A stretch of DNA of 64,000 nt from Fallopia convolvulus (GCA_964016875.1 OZ024721.1:4655001-4719000); one strand, 5' to 3'. Counted from the first letter of the stretch, positions 34,235 through 47,077 are shown. Notes: generated by a model not told the origin, from the sequence alone. Made by a program: numbers and translations.

Positions 34235-34960
34235 TCATCTACCAAAAGCCAAAAACAGTGTTCCAATGGACAATCCAGCAATACAGAGATAAGAAACCCC
34301 CTGAAGCCTAAAGAAGAACAAGTTCAAATGCTTGGCCATCTGCATTGTGGATGTGAGAATCTGAAGCCTCCCAACCTCCTCCATCTTCCTATAGAAATGC
34401 ATCGGCTTGACAGTCGACCTCAGCATCAACGCCATCGACAAAGGGAATCCGAATGCCACGGCGCTCATCAGCGTCATCTCCGGCACCGGCGCCGATCTGG
34501 TGGCGTACGAGATCCACGCGCCTAACCCTAATTGAGCCACGCACATGATCCCCATGACTCTGCTGGCCCCGTACATGTTCTTCATGAGCTTCTCCGTCAC
34601 CTCGCGAGTCTCGTTCGCAAGAGAAGAGAGATCCCTTTCCACCGTCGGCCCTTCGATTTCCTGGTGCTTGAATCCTTCGAATTCGTCTTTCGCTTTCTCT
34701 TCTTCCTTGGGGCTTGATTCGTCGATTGGTGCCGATGAGAAGAATCGGAGCCCCTGGTAGGGTTTGTGGATCGGCGCGGATCCGAAACAAGGAGGAGAGA
34801 ATTTGACGAGATTGAGAAGATAGGGTTTCTGGAGATTGAGATCTAGAGGTGGAAGACATGGATTGGATGATGAGTAGACATGGCTTGAGAAGCAAGCAGA
34901 GAGTGTAGGAACTAGGGATTTGGATTTAGCTGATAATCTTCGGGAGATTAGAGCTGCCAT
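34235..34960 (-). CDS. TMEM223-like mitochondrial membrane protein
   Basis: A single exon gives 241 residues from the ATG of MAALISRRLSAKS. Earlier in-frame codons exist but the Arg/Ser-rich start here is the best mitochondrial targeting signal, with RFFSSAP at 72-78 as a plausible cleavage region. Residues 80-125 are charged. Three hydrophobic segments follow: MGIMCVAQLGLGAWISYA (136-153), MTLMSAVAFGFPLSMALML (162-180) and GVSYLCIAGLSIGTLFLAF (221-239). The order and the KPMHFYRKMEE linker resemble plant proteins annotated as transmembrane protein 223. In humans that protein assists cytochrome c oxidase subunit 1 synthesis; the role here is inferred. No intron and no breaks. Confidence 0.75.
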   Translation of the reverse strand: MAALISRRLSAKSKSLVPTLSACFSSHVYSSSNPCLPPLDLNLQKPYLLNLVKFSPPCFGSAPIHKPYQGLRFFSSAPIDESSPKEEEKAKDEFEGFKHQEIEGPTVERDLSSLANETREVTEKLMKNMYGASRVMGIMCVAQLGLGAWISYATRSAPVPEMTLMSAVAFGFPLSMALMLRSTVKPMHFYRKMEEVGRLQILTSTMQMAKHLNLFFFRLQGVSYLCIAGLSIGTLFLAFGR

Positions 34961-35145
34961 TTGCTGAATTCTTCTTCTTCTACCGAGACTGAAAGAAAAT
35001 GGCGGCTTGTTCCTTGCACAGTGCTGTTGAAAACCAGCACGAAACATGATACTTTTCACATAACCACCCTTCAAAATGATTATTACACAAAACTACCCTT
35101 GAAAAAAGAAAGGTTCCGAAAATCACATAAATGCATTATTTTTAG
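34961..35145 (-). promoter_or_regulatory. 5' flank of TMEM223-like gene
   Basis: The leader and core promoter must lie here. The open frame extends about 38 codons upstream of the chosen start. The hAT MITE begins only 186 bp upstream of the start codon. Confidence 0.4.
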
Positions 35146-35475
35146 TAGGGCTGAGCACAGTTCGGTTTAAACCGAAATTTCAAGCCGAACCGACCGAACC
35201 AAACCGAAACAGAAACCGATATAATTCGGTTCGGTTTTCGGTTTAGGAATTTTCCAAATTTCGGTTTCGGTTTGGTTTTCAGTTAAATTTCGGTTCGGTT
35301 CGATTTTTCCAAAGAATAACCTTCTATTTATGTAAAACCGAAAAAATCGAAATCGAACCGAACCGAATCGAACCAATTCGGTTCGATTTTCGGTTCACAT
35401 AAAATGGGATTTCGATTTTTGATTCGGTTCGGTTTTTATCGGTTCGGTTCGGTTTTGAACCGATGCTCAGCCCTA
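35146..35475. mobile_element. hAT MITE with perfect 8-bp target duplication
   Basis: TAGGGCTGAGCA at the left end and TGCTCAGCCCTA at the right end are perfect 12-bp terminal inverted repeats. ATTTTTAG is present directly on both sides (35138-35145 and 35476-35483), an 8-bp duplication as expected for hAT. The interior of 330 bp is packed with AACCGAAC and TTCGGTT words. It is non-coding. Confidence 0.92.
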
Positions 35476-36209
35476 ATTTTTAGGAAGAAGTTTCTAGACC
35501 AAACAATAAGTAAAAAGACAAGGTAAAAAGGGCCCACTTTTTTTGTAATTATCATAAGTCTTCTTATGTTATGTTTGGATTGAATAATCTCTTTTTGAAA
35601 AAAATGCATTATAATACATAATATCATATGTGCCGAACAAGCCCGTCTGCATTATGTTAAGGTCCTATTTAGTAAGTTGCTGGAATCAGAATTCGATCAA
35701 AAATCGAAATAGGCCATTCTGAATGAAGAATTAGAATATTTTAGGATTTAAAGTTTGAAATTTTAGTATTTTAAGGTTTGGGATTGAGGGTTTTAGATAT
35801 GTTGTTTAAGGTTTTTAGGATTTGAGGTTTTAGGAATTTAAGATTTAATGTTTAGGGTGTAAGTTTTAGGTTTTTAAAATATATGCTTTAAGGTTTATGG
35901 TTTAAGGTATATAAGATTTAGTGTTTGAGGTCTAGAATATAAGGTTTATGGTTTTTATAATTTATAATTTAAGATTTAGGATTTTAGAGTTTAGGTTTTT
36001 GAATGAAGAATTAGAATATTTTTGAAATTGATGATACCTTCTATTATTTTGGAATCAAATTTGCCTAAGAGCTTGGAATGGTCAAACATTCTCGAAAATG
36101 AAATCGATTCCTAATTTTTTTCAACCAAACAATATATCGGAATCACCTAAACAATATATCGAAAAATATCAGAATCATTCATTCATCTCTCCCCTCTATT
36201 TGCTCCTCC
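35476..36209. repeat. Intergenic with degenerate TTTAGG-like array
   Basis: Between about 35740 and 36000 the sequence is a run of variants of TTTAGGTTTAAGG and GGTTTATGGTTT, resembling a decayed interstitial telomere-type (TTTAGGG) repeat. No gene is present. The flanking bases show nothing recognisable. Confidence 0.4.
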
Positions 36210-39170
36210 ACCATAACTTGTTAATAAATTTTGATTTGAGTGAAGAACACCCAATTCAAATATGGAAATGGGTTTAGAGAATTCCCTCAATTTTCTTACT
36301 ATTTCATTGAAAGAAAAGTTATTTTTATAAGACTGTGGTTAAAGTGTATATATATTGCACTAACCAAGCTTCTAACGGCTAACTCAAGCAAAGTAAAATA
36401 ACCAAATAGAGTCACACAGTGAGGTGGTTGAATAAAGGGAAAAAACAAATCTTAACATAATTAAAAAATAATTTATATATTCCCCCTCAAGTGAGAATTT
36501 TATGAAATCCGAACTTGAGAATCAAAAATTCATGTTGAGCTTTGGACAAGGATTTTATCCATCACATCTGCTAGTTGCAGACTTGTGTTGATGTAGGTTG
36601 TTTTCATGATTGGACTTTCTCACGAACAAAGTGGTAGTCTAACTCTATGTGTTTTGTTCTTTCATGGAAGAACGGGTTAGTTGCAATTTGTTGGGCAACC
36701 TTATTATCACAGAAAAGAGCGATTGGTAGATGTAGTGGAAACTTGAGATCTTGAAGGATAAAGCTTGTCCAGACTAATGTAGAGGTAGTGCTTGCCATAC
36801 TCCGATACTCTGCCTCAGTTGAAGACCTTGAAACTGTAGTTTGTTTCTTAGTTTTCAATGAGATTAATGCTCAATAACTCGACCAAGGAAGACACAAAAA
36901 CCTGTTAGTGATCGTCATGTAATCAAGCAAGCTCCCTAGTCAGCATATAAGAAGCTCATTATTTTCAAGTATGTTTGGATAGGAAAATCAATGCCCTTGG
37001 TGATTGTGTCTTTTAAGTACTTTGAAAGGTGGAGAGCAACTTGAAAATGGGGATGACGAGGTTAAGAAACAAAGTGTGAAAGTTTTTGCACATCATAACT
37101 AATGGATTGAGCGATGGTATTGAAACTTATATAATTTTAATGGACAAACAAATATTCCCTCTCCTCTTTATTTAGCGCGCGAATGGCCTATGTCTTTAGA
37201 ATGAATTATAAATAGATTATTCGCGCCTTTTACAGGTTAAGCGCGTAGTCTACACCTTTACTAAGGTCTCTCTCTAGGCGACTTAAATTCTTTTATTAAC
37301 TTCGCTTTGAAAGTAGCACGGTCTTTTTGAAGGTTCAACATGTCGTTAACATGAAAATCTTGATTTAGAGATATTTTTTGACCTTTGTAACCCCCACCCT
37401 CTTCACGTATTTATAGAGATTGGATAAAATGATTATCACAGTTTCTACAATGTGGGATGAGTAAGTTGCTTCTGTTTGATTGGGTGAAATAGAGGCGAGC
37501 TTTAATTTGTGTGAACTACAACAATCTCTGGTTGGTTGAGGGTGCGGTCCCCAACTTTCTTGATCTTCTGATGTGGGATGGATCACCACGTTTTAACTAA
37601 GGTCGTGCTTCGCTGCCTCACTTCCAATGAGAGTGCTATGTTGCTTTCTTTTTCCTAGGATATGTGATTGGTCTTCTTCATTTTCCTCTTATGTATAGTG
37701 TGTGTGTTGTTTGTCAAGGTGAGGTGGCATTCGTGTGTTTTTTGGTGGGGGCGGGAAACCTCTTTGGGGACACCTTCTCCAAATATTCTTCGAGAACTTT
37801 CTTCTTGTGGGACCCGTTGAGTGTTTTGACGTCATCACTCATGTGTGTTGGTCAACTATTTTATCTGCTCGTACACAATTTTATTCGTGCACCATCAACA
37901 ATAGCAAAGGCATCCCATTGTTCTCAAATTTTCATATTTTGGCTTTATATGGAATAACACCTTATAAGGAGTTTTCCATTTGATAGTTTTGAGTTGCATC
38001 TTGTTAATCAAATAGGTTGTCGGGCGCACACATTCTCCCCATAATTCTTTAGGCGAATTTGCATGAATTTTAAGTGCTCTTGTTGTATTTAACTAGTGTC
38101 AGTGCTTTCTTTCTTCCACACCATTCTGCTATGGACGATATGGCATTGTCCTTTGACACAAAATGCCACAATCCAAGAAAAACTTACTCATTCTGTTAAG
38201 CATCTCTGTGCCATTGTCTGACCTGACTTTATTAGTTGTGACTCTAAATTGAGTCTTCATCATTGCTATGATTTTTTTTTATAAAATTAACAACCTATTG
38301 CTTACTATGAATGAGACAAGTCCAAGTTGCTCGACTTAAATCATCCACAATAGTATAAAAATATCTTTCACTAGTCAAATTAGCAATAGGATAGTGGCCA
38401 TAAAGATCCAAGTGAAGCAAATCAAAACAAGATTTTGACTTAATCTCACTGAGTTCAAAAGGCAGATTATGTAGCTTTTCCAATCTACGAGTATCACAAA
38501 AACTATCAAAGGGGTTTCCAAGTTTACAACCTGGCACATGTGTCATTTTAGAAAAGAAAATGTGTCCTAATAATCTATTATGGATACCATGAGTATTATC
38601 TTCCACTTCAGAAGCATAGCATGCCTAATATAGGTTGCTCCCTTTTTTTTTTTCTTGAGCCTACATTCTGTAAAGTCCTCCATATTTCTTTCTTGTTGCA
38701 ACAACTGCTTTACTCAAGTGGTCATGTAGAGCACATTGAGCCTTGTCAAAATATGCCAACAAATTCCTTTAAGCAACAATCTTGCTTAAAGAAGGAAAAT
38801 TAAATTTGAAGTCTGATACATGGAGCACATCATTAATCACAAACTCATCTGTTGTAGCTATACTCCCTCATTACACTACCTTCTTAACTGATCCATTAGG
38901 CAGATTTACAAAAAACGACTTGATTATAAATAAGTTGTCATATGATCAGTTGATCCAGTGTCAAGTATTCACTCACATTTATTAAACTTATGTGAGACTA
39001 AGTTTATAAAGAGCTACCTGCAAAATTAGTTGATGGCATAATCATCTTACCTTTAAAGGTCCTCATCATTTCTTGATAGATTGCTTGTACGAAGTCTGGA
39101 TCAATGTTGCTATATTTTCCTCCTTGAGAGCTCCCTTCCATATCAAGAGGAGTAGATGGTGACCTTGTGA
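36210..39170 (-). mobile_element. Degenerate Ty1/copia element (copia 3)
   Basis: On the minus strand, from right to left: a gag segment (IDPDFVQAIYQEMMRTFKGK, near 39050-39110), a GAG-pre-integrase and integrase piece (38295-38606, with DLLHLDLYGHYPIANLTSER and TIVDDLSRATW), integrase remnants around 38000-38200, and an RNase H end (36604-36858, SRSSTEAEYRSMA and LFCDNKVAQQIATNP). A polypurine-like TTGAGGGGGAATA near 36480 precedes a probable 3' LTR at about 36210-36478. Stops and frameshifts are frequent and most of the reverse transcriptase is gone. Confidence 0.75.
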
Positions 39171-40000
39171 TGTGAGCTTGTATATAAAGGGACTTAAAGA
39201 CACCTTGAATGGAGATCTAGATCGTGTAGGGAGTCTTTAATGAATTTGGTGGAGCGAAAGCTAGACCGAACGGGGTTTTCGGTCGTAGATTGGATCCAAT
39301 GTGATGGATCTACAAGAGTTCAACATGATAAACTCGAATTACAAGCCAACATGATGGCTCGGGTTTGGTTTGAGATAAAACAATGGTGATGCACGTATCC
39401 AAAGATAAGGAGTGCTCTCACTTTAATGTTTGGATTAATATTATGCGTAACCTAGCAAAAGAGGTCGAGGGTGCCTTATATAGAGAGGCGCCTCGAAACC
39501 CTAGGCAAACAAAAGGAGGCGAAATGGCCCAAGTGTGCAAACAAGGCCCAACTTCCAAGAAGTCCAAAAACAAATACTAAAAGCGGAAAGATATAAATAG
39601 AAATGTCTTAACATGGAAAAAACTACTAATAAAAGCAAGATAAGACACAAGTTCATGGCTAAGGCCCTCAGAGTGTCAAGACCAAGACCAAGTACCGAGG
39701 CGCGCGCGTGGGCATTTGGCGAGGGAGGAACCTCACTTGGCATCTTCGTCAAGTTGGCACGCCAAACTTGGGTTGGTGTCCGCGACATCGAGGGTCGTCA
39801 CCAATGCGCCTTAGGCCTCGGTAAGGGTCGTCTCTGCGAAGGTACAACTTGATCTTGCGAGCGTCGAGGAACCGGTCCTTGCGAAGGTAGAGCGAAACTA
39901 GATCTCCAGGATCAAAGACCATCTTTCGACGCCTCTTGTTGTGTTGGGTGGCATATTAGTCAGTGTTGTGCTGGAGCTGGATCTTGTTGCGCTCATGTAA
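39171..40000. repeat. LTR-like repeat related to 9.6-10.3 kb
   Basis: GAGTGTCAAGACCAAGACCA and the preceding AAGATATAAATAGAAATG and AGATAAGACACAAG words match the repeat at about 10080-10170. Arrangement suggests a retrotransposon LTR or leader. No coding support for the ORFs on either strand. Confidence 0.4.
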
Positions 40001-40406
40001 GCGTCGGATAGTGTTGGCACGTTTTGATCTAAGCATAGTGACTTGTCTTCACCTCCTGGTCCCTCGATTGGTCTTCATGACCCGCCTTCTTTGAACCCTC
40101 TCCCAGCCCCTTCTAGATCCCCATTTCGAGCTCACCCTTGAGCCACCCTTTCATAACCTACATTATGTGACTACCCAAACCCAGTCCGAGATCTTTAACC
40201 CCGATGCTTGTTTGACCTCAATAACCTAACCTTAAATCCCACTACTACCCCTTCTCCCCGCCTAACAGCTCCCATAAAACCGCTTTTCTTGACCCAAATT
40301 GGTATGTTGCCATGCTTGATGAGTATCGAGCTTTTATTGGTAATGGAACTTGGGTGTTGGTCCCTAGGTCTTCTGAGGCGAATGTGGTTAGGTGCATGTG
40401 GTTATT
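40001..40406 (+). pseudogene. Copia 1, N-terminal reverse transcriptase fragment
   Basis: The plus frame from about 40265 reads DPNWYVAMLDEYRAF, NGTWVLVPRSSEANVV and CMWLF, the first blocks of a Ty1/copia reverse transcriptase. It stops at CMWLF where the TTATT target duplication and the solo LTR begin. The reading resumes at 57649 with the next expected block. Upstream Pro/Ser-rich sequence is the integrase-RT linker in broken frames. Confidence 0.8.
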
Positions 40407-41693
40407 TGATATGCAAAATCCTAGCATGCAAGTGTACGAGATCGGTTGTAATACTTAAGTGTCAAACTCCCTAAGTAGTATTGATTGCAACTTATCAATA
40501 GACTAAGCCCTAAAAAATAAGAAAATATTGAGAGATGATTATGAGTATGAACTAATAAAATCAAGTAAACAAGTGAAATATGAGAATATCAATGGGAGAA
40601 AAGCTTCTAAAATGAAGGATTCCTACAACAATGCTTTAGTAGACTTTAAATGATGAATGCACAATTTTAATTTTGAATTTGTTTGAAGGCAATTTTCTAA
40701 TGTATTCACTGAATGCTTTCGAATGTTAGCAAACGTGCCTAGACTCGCTTAAACATCCACTTTCATGACTTGAAAGTTATAATTTAGACCCTTACAACAC
40801 TTAGAATGTAAGACCAACTTAACTCAACATCCGCTTTTTCCACTTGCAAACCAAACCTAATCTTAAGATTTCTATGATAATTGTTGTTCCACAAGAGAAA
40901 TCAAGATACGTTCACAATAAAGAAAACTCACGTTCAAATCCCAAGGTTCCAATAGGAAAAAGTACCTTTCAGTATCAATCCCCTATCTAACTACTTATCA
41001 AAGTTATTACCTTTTAGTCTCAAACTTTAATAAGCTCATATTCACACAAGTTACACTGGCAATAAACATCTAGGATTGAATCAAACAAAGCTTCAAACAT
41101 TAGATCATGCAATTTAATAGATTTGTCTATGTACACAATGTTAGGTTCACCCCAATCATAGAATCAAGGGTTTAGCTAGACATGAAGAGAGAAGAAATCA
41201 AATTAATAAAGATATTAAACATACCAGATTGTGTAAACAAACAAAGTTGATTAAAATTCAGCAAATCCGAACTCCAAAGCAAAGAAAATCTTCAACCCCC
41301 AACTAGATTCTCAAACTTGTCTTCCAAGCAATAATAAAAACCTATAACTGCCTTAAAACAATCCTACAAAGGGTTTATATAGTCTCACAAAGAAAAATAT
41401 ATAAAAGTATCCTAAAATAGGATGTGTAAATCGTTTTTGGGCTACCCTAATTACTACCCGGTCATAGACTCGGTCGGGTCTATGGTCAAAATCTCGGTCG
41501 TGTAACGAGCCGTGATCGGGCAAGAACCAGACCGGGTAACTTTAAGGAGACATTACCTGGGAAACCACCCAGTTTATTACCCAACCAGGTAATCCTTATT
41601 TGAATTTTCGTGGTTTGGGTTCTCTTACTCGGGCAAGAACCGGATATACAACCCAACTTCTTCCCGACTTCTTCTTGTTTGACCTTGGATTCC

Positions 41694-42658
41694 TGTTGGA
41701 TCGTAAGGGGTTAGCGAGAGCTTGGGAACTGGCAGTTAAGTTGTTCCCAAGGCAGCGGAAGAAAATAAACGCAGGTAAACAAACAGTAAAGAACACAGTT
41801 CCCTTATAGAGGAACCCCATGGCAACCAACTAGTTGTGTGGGTAAACCTCTACCTCCGCTTGGAGGATTTTGAATGACTTACTTGTATTATTGCTTGTTC
41901 CTTAGTTACAAACAGCCAGATTCAAACTTCTTTGTTCCTACGAGTTCTACCTAACTCTAGCAACACTAATGAATCTTCTCAACTGAGTTCCTAAGCGAAC
42001 AACTCAACTAAAACAGGAAAGTCAAACCTTACACCTTGACAGTTTCAGTTCCCTTGCTCCTGGGAACTTCAGCTTCGCCGTCGTCGAGATCAAACACTCG
42101 CCGCCGGGGACTTCTCTTCTTCTTTCTTTCTTTCTATGGGAGTATGTGTGAATTCTAGGAGAAGTGCTTGAACCTAGCACTATTCATTTGGCTTTATACT
42201 CGGTTGTACTTGGGCTTCAATCGCATCTTTCGTGTTTGTCCAAAATGCCCTTTGCTTGCAACCCAAGTGTACAATCTTCACATGTGCCTTCGATTTGAAT
42301 TAGGTCAACTTCTTGAATCAATCGGACCGTTGGATCACTCGTGACAGTCTGCTCCTCAGACTGTGCCTTCGTTCTGTTAAAACAAGATCCCATGATTTGC
42401 GCTGAATGGTCTTTGTCTGCACATGTGAGTTCCCATGTGATGGGAACTCTCTTCTTCAGAGTTCCTTTGAGAGAAACTCTTCATCGTGAATTCCTGTGTT
42501 CCTTGGTCGTTCATTGGAGTTCTCTACTGAACCTGTGATCCTTAGAAATACTTGGACAAGGCATATTAGTTCCCATATGGTGTTTGTCATTATCAAAATT
42601 GGAGAACGGTATCGTTGTTCCGGTGTTTAGAACCAGAGGTCCCAACACCGTCCCAACA
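41694..42658 (-). repeat. Copia 2 3' LTR
   Basis: Begins TGTTGGATCGTAAGGGG and ends CGTCCCAACA on the plus strand, and aligns along its whole length with the right LTR. The inner edge abuts the polypurine tract at 42659-42671. Confidence 0.93.
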
Positions 42659-43069
42659 ATTTCCCCCTTTTTGATGATGACAAACCCATCACAAAATAAG
42701 CAAGTATTTCAAAGCATGACATGCAGATGAGTTCCTAAGCAAGGTCCTAGGGAGCCACTTCTAGTGAGGCACTGAGTTCGTACTTAGCTTTTTATGCAGT
42801 TGTTCCCCCTTAGCTATAGCATATTCTGTGATATCTTTTCAACTTAACTCATCTCGCATTTTTTGTCTTTCCCCCTTTTGACATCATCGAAAACGTATAT
42901 AACACATAAATAAGGAAGAAAGGAACATGCATTCATACTAGAAACCATTTCATTACTTAAGCAAAATTATGTACATGGGAAAACAAGAAATTTTGTGGGA
43001 ACATTGAGGATAAGGGGAAGAGAAGGGGAGATCATGGGCTTGGCGGGAGCAGGAGTTCACTCAGTCTGT

Positions 43070-45291
43070 TCAAGGCGTGGATGATCTTTTCTTGGTTCCC
43101 TGCCATCCTATCCAGTGTGTTGGCAATGTGCACCAACACTTGTGTGTTCCCACCTCTGGAGCGTCACCAGAGGGAAGCATCTCCTGGTCCTCATCTTGCT
43201 CTGAGTGACGCATTTTCTGGACTACATAAATGTCCAGTTTCCTTCCGAGAGTCACTTCTTCTTTGGAAGAGTCGTAGAGGCCCTCTTTGATTAGGCCTGC
43301 GTAGGGAAGGGAATGTGATGCCGAGGCCATGTACTTTTCCATGTGCCCTAAAATTATATGTGGGAGATTGATGGGCATCTTCTGGAGGAAGTGATAGAGG
43401 AGAATGGTGTCGGGAATGTTGATGTGAAGACGCTTTTCTTGGCGAGGGATCACCACATTGATGATGAATTGATGGGCTAACTTGGAGATGAGAGACAAAT
43501 GATGAGTCGACGTTCCAATCTTGGGAACGCGACCCTCAAAGATGGCATTGTAGATCACGTCGCTCTTGTAGTCGCCCTAGGTTTTGCTGGGCAAAGCCTC
43601 GAGGCCCTGGACAGGACCTGTAGTTGGAGGCGAATGGAGGAGGTTGTGAAGATGAAGTCATCGCCGTTGAGGGAGAGAGTTCCCTTGGTGTCCTCATCGT
43701 GGACGACGAAATTGTTGTAGAAGAGGCGCACCTGGGAGGGATCAATACTCACAACATCATCGCAGATGTGCTCCCAGCCTTGGTCCTTGATCAAGTCCCG
43801 CAGTTCCCCGAGCCCTTGTTCTTGGAGTTGTTGCTCGGAGAGGATGAGAGGTGGGAGGAGCTTGCGAGTCTCGGCGATGTGAACCTTCTTGAGAGCAGTT
43901 CTCTTCCCTTTCTTGTTCTTGTTCCCCCTGGAGACCGTAGTCTTTCTTTTCAGCTGGGGGGAGTCAGCCGCTTCAAGCATGAGAAGCGGGTCCCTTATGT
44001 CTTGAGCTCTCTCCGACACCACCAGTTGGTGTCCTGGAGTTGCTATGACGGCATGCTCTTTCTCAGCATCGGCCTGGTCGTGGTCCTCATCATCTTCGCT
44101 TGAGGTCCCTTCGTCTTCGGAGGAGGTCAGGCCCGTTTCCTCTTCGTCATCGTCTATGCGACGACTTGTGCTTGGCCTATCACCGTCAGTTGGTGGTAGG
44201 TTCCCATCTTCCTGGGCCTGGTTCCCTTGCTCTTTGGGAGGCCCTGTGAGGAAGCCTCTTAGTTCTGCCTCGAGAGCATCGAGTTTGGCTTCCTCTTCGG
44301 CAGTTCCCATGACGATGGGAGGCAGATCCTTGGCCTTCTTGCGGGCAATTACATCGATGGGCAGATTGTCGTCATCGGAATCAAGGTTGGTGGTTTTCTG
44401 GGCCGAATAGGGGGAAGGGAGCTTTATAGTGGAGGGAGAGTTGGGTGAAGATGAGTGAGGACGAGGAGAATTTTGTGGGGTAGGTACCTTTGCGGTGGAG
44501 GGAGGAGTGGTGACCGGAGCCTTGGGACTAGAGTTCCCAGAGGCAGGTTTTGGATTAGAGGTAGATTTGGCACTGGGGGAGGTGGGTGGTGAAGGAGTCT
44601 TTTTTTGTGAAGAGGGAGGAGGGTTAGAAGTTCCTTCAACCATGGGAAGAGATGAAGGGGTTGTCGAATCTCTCGGACCAGAGTCCTCAGAGATGGGCTG
44701 AGATTGGGAGGTGGGAACAGGAGGTGGTGGTGGAGGTTGATTCTGGGATTGGGAGGTCCCAGAGGCGGGTACGAGGGGAAAAATGAGAGGAGGTTTGACG
44801 ACGAAGGAGGTGGGTTTGGAAAGGTTGAGAACTTCATCCATGTTGAGGAGAGATTTCTTCTTGGGTTCCGAGTAATGGGAAGGAGAAGAGATATGGGAGT
44901 GTTTGCATTTGGAGGAGGTGTGTTTGGGTTTTGATGAGCGTTTGGATTCGTGGGAGTGTTTTGATTTGGAGGGTTTTGGTTTTTCGTGTTTGGATGGTGG
45001 TTCGGATCCGAAGCTGTCAACTATGACAGTTCCGGAGGAGACTGTAGAGGAGGGGTGAGGAGGAGGAAGAGATTGAGAGGATGTGGTGGTGGAGGAAGGC
45101 ATCACCAGTGTTTGCTCTGCCGGAGGAGGAGGAAGAAAAGGGCATACATAGTTGTACAGCCCTTCGATTAAGACGTCGTGAAGAGCAGGATCTTGCTCTT
45201 TCTCGATGTCTTTCATCATGGAAAGAAAGAGAGTTTTAGGATTTTTGTGGATCCACACACGAATTTGTTCGAAGGTGTGGGCTGGAGCCAT
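43070..45291 (-). pseudogene. Extra ORF of copia 2 downstream of pol
   Basis: The minus ORF 43555-45291 (578 codons) starts MAPAHTFEQIRVWIHKNP. It has a Ser/Lys/His-rich segment (KSKHSHESKRSSKPKH), a long Pro/Ser/Thr-rich region and an acidic stretch. It ends in a domain with QVRLFYNNFVVHDED and FIFTTSSIRL that resembles the Putative plant transposon protein family (Pfam PF20167). The domain continues in the overlapping frame 43070-43558 (IYNAIFEGRVPKIGTSTHH), so the ORF is broken by a frameshift near 43620 and an in-frame stop near 43587. An ORF after pol is a feature of Sireviruses, where it is called env-like or aORF; its function is unproven. No signal peptide or membrane segment is visible. 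Confidence 0.7.
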
Positions 45292-46032
45292 GGGAAGTTT
45301 TGGAGGTTTGCTTGAAATGGGTGAAGGGTAAGTTTCAGAGAGAGAGAGTTGCAGAGAAGAATGAGGAGGAAGGGCCCAAAAATGGCAAAGGGGTTTTTTA
45401 TTTGGGGGAGAGACGAGGGTAGAAAGGGAAGGATGAACAACCTCGATAACCGTTGGCCAATGAATGAGGAGGAGCGTTTCGTCGTCCGTAGCACGCTTCT
45501 GACACGCGTCGTTTTCTTCCTAGGGACGACTTTTCGATTTTTCAAATGCTTGGCTCTAAACGCTTCAGAGTCTGACACAATTTTCTATTTCCCAAGCGAC
45601 GTTTCATTTTCTCAGAGATATCAGTGTTCCCTTGCTTGTGCACACCAGTTCCCATGATCTTTCGAAAAGTTATATTGAGTGGAGAGGTTAAGGGAAATCA
45701 CACTCAATTTTCTTTGTAAGGCTAGGAAACTCAAAAGGGAACCAGGCAATTACAACTCGATAAATGGATAAGGAGTTTGGCTCATGAGAAGCGTTTGTTT
45801 GGCCCTTGGCTTAGGGTTGGTTTTATGATCAACCGTCATAGTGGCTTGTAGAGAGGGTTAAAGGGAACTCTGGTTGATCATTTTGGGCCAAAAAGAAATG
45901 ATGTTCCACTGTACATAAGGAAGCTCTAGACTAGTAATATGGCAAAATGAAAGCAATGAGTCCTACAGTTCCCTATCATGCATTTCTAGTTAGACTAGTC
46001 AAGCATCGAGGGAGAGACAAACAGGGACTTGT

Positions 46033-47077
46033 TTAGTTTAGAGTTATCATCCCTAGAAGCATTCGAAAACGCTGGTAGGGACGTCTGTCCAAAGCTTTAG
46101 TGAGAATGTCTGCAATTTGCTCTTCCGTTCTACAGTATTCCATAGAGATGTTCCCATTTGCAACATTGTCACGTAGAAAATGATGCCTAATGTCTATGTG
46201 CTTAGTCCTAGAGTGATGTACAGGATTTTTGGAGATGTTAATGGCACTAGTATTATCACAGAGTATGGGAATTGGGCCAAAAGACATACCGTAATCCTGA
46301 AGTTGAGACTTAAGCCATAGCACTTGGGAACAGCACGATGCGGCAACCACGTATTCTGCTTCAGCTGTGGAGAGTGCCACTGAGTTTTGCTTCTTGGATC
46401 CCCATGAGACTAAGCATGACCCTAGGAACTGGGCCATTCTTGATGTGCTCTTTCTATCAACAAGGTGCCTAGCAAAATCTGCATCTGTATAAGCAATGAG
46501 CTCAAGGGAACTGTTCATTGGATACCAGAGGCACAAGTTATCGTTCCCTTTGAGGTACCTGAAAATCCTCTTCACCTCTTTCAGGTGTGATTCTTTGGGG
46601 TTAGCTTGAAAACGTGCACATAAGCACACTGAGAACATGATATCAGGCCTACTAGCAGTTAAATATAGGAGAGAGCCAATCATACATCTGAAGTTCCTTT
46701 GATCAACACTTACCTTTGTTTCATCGGTGTTGAGCCTTGAGTTTGGTGAGATGGGAGTGTCGATGGGCCTTGAGTGGTCCATCCCATAATTCAATAGCAT
46801 TTCTCTGATGTATTTCTGTTGATGAATCCTTGTTCCCTCCTTTGTTTGAGATATTTGGAGTCCTAGGAAGAACGTGAGTTCCCCTATGAGACTCATCTCG
46901 AACTCACTGCTCATTAGGTTCTTAAATTTCTCAACAAGGATTTCGTTAGTGGCTCCAAAAACAATGTCATCAACATAAACTTGAACAATCAATATATCCT
47001 TAGACTCTTTCTTAAGGAAAAGGGTTTTGTCTATGGAACCTCGAAGGTATCCATGAGACAGAAGGAAATTTGAGACT
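46033..47077 (-). pseudogene. Copia 2 reverse transcriptase C-terminal part and RNase H
   Basis: The frame enters at FLLSHGYLRGSIDKTLFLKK, then the catalytic YVDDIVFGATNE, the connection region, and RNase H with TDADFARHLVDRKSTS, STAEAEYVVAASC and NTSAINISKNPVHHSRTKHI, ending DRRPYQRFRMLLG. This is the usual end of a copia pol of the Tork/Sirevirus type. The N-terminal part of the RT is absent at the junction with the nested element near 47078. Confidence 0.88.

Noticed and set aside
37664..37983. Two overlapping plus-strand ORFs with hydrophobic stretches
   Set aside because: They lie within the degraded minus-strand copia 3 and show no domain; codon pattern is that of an antisense shadow.
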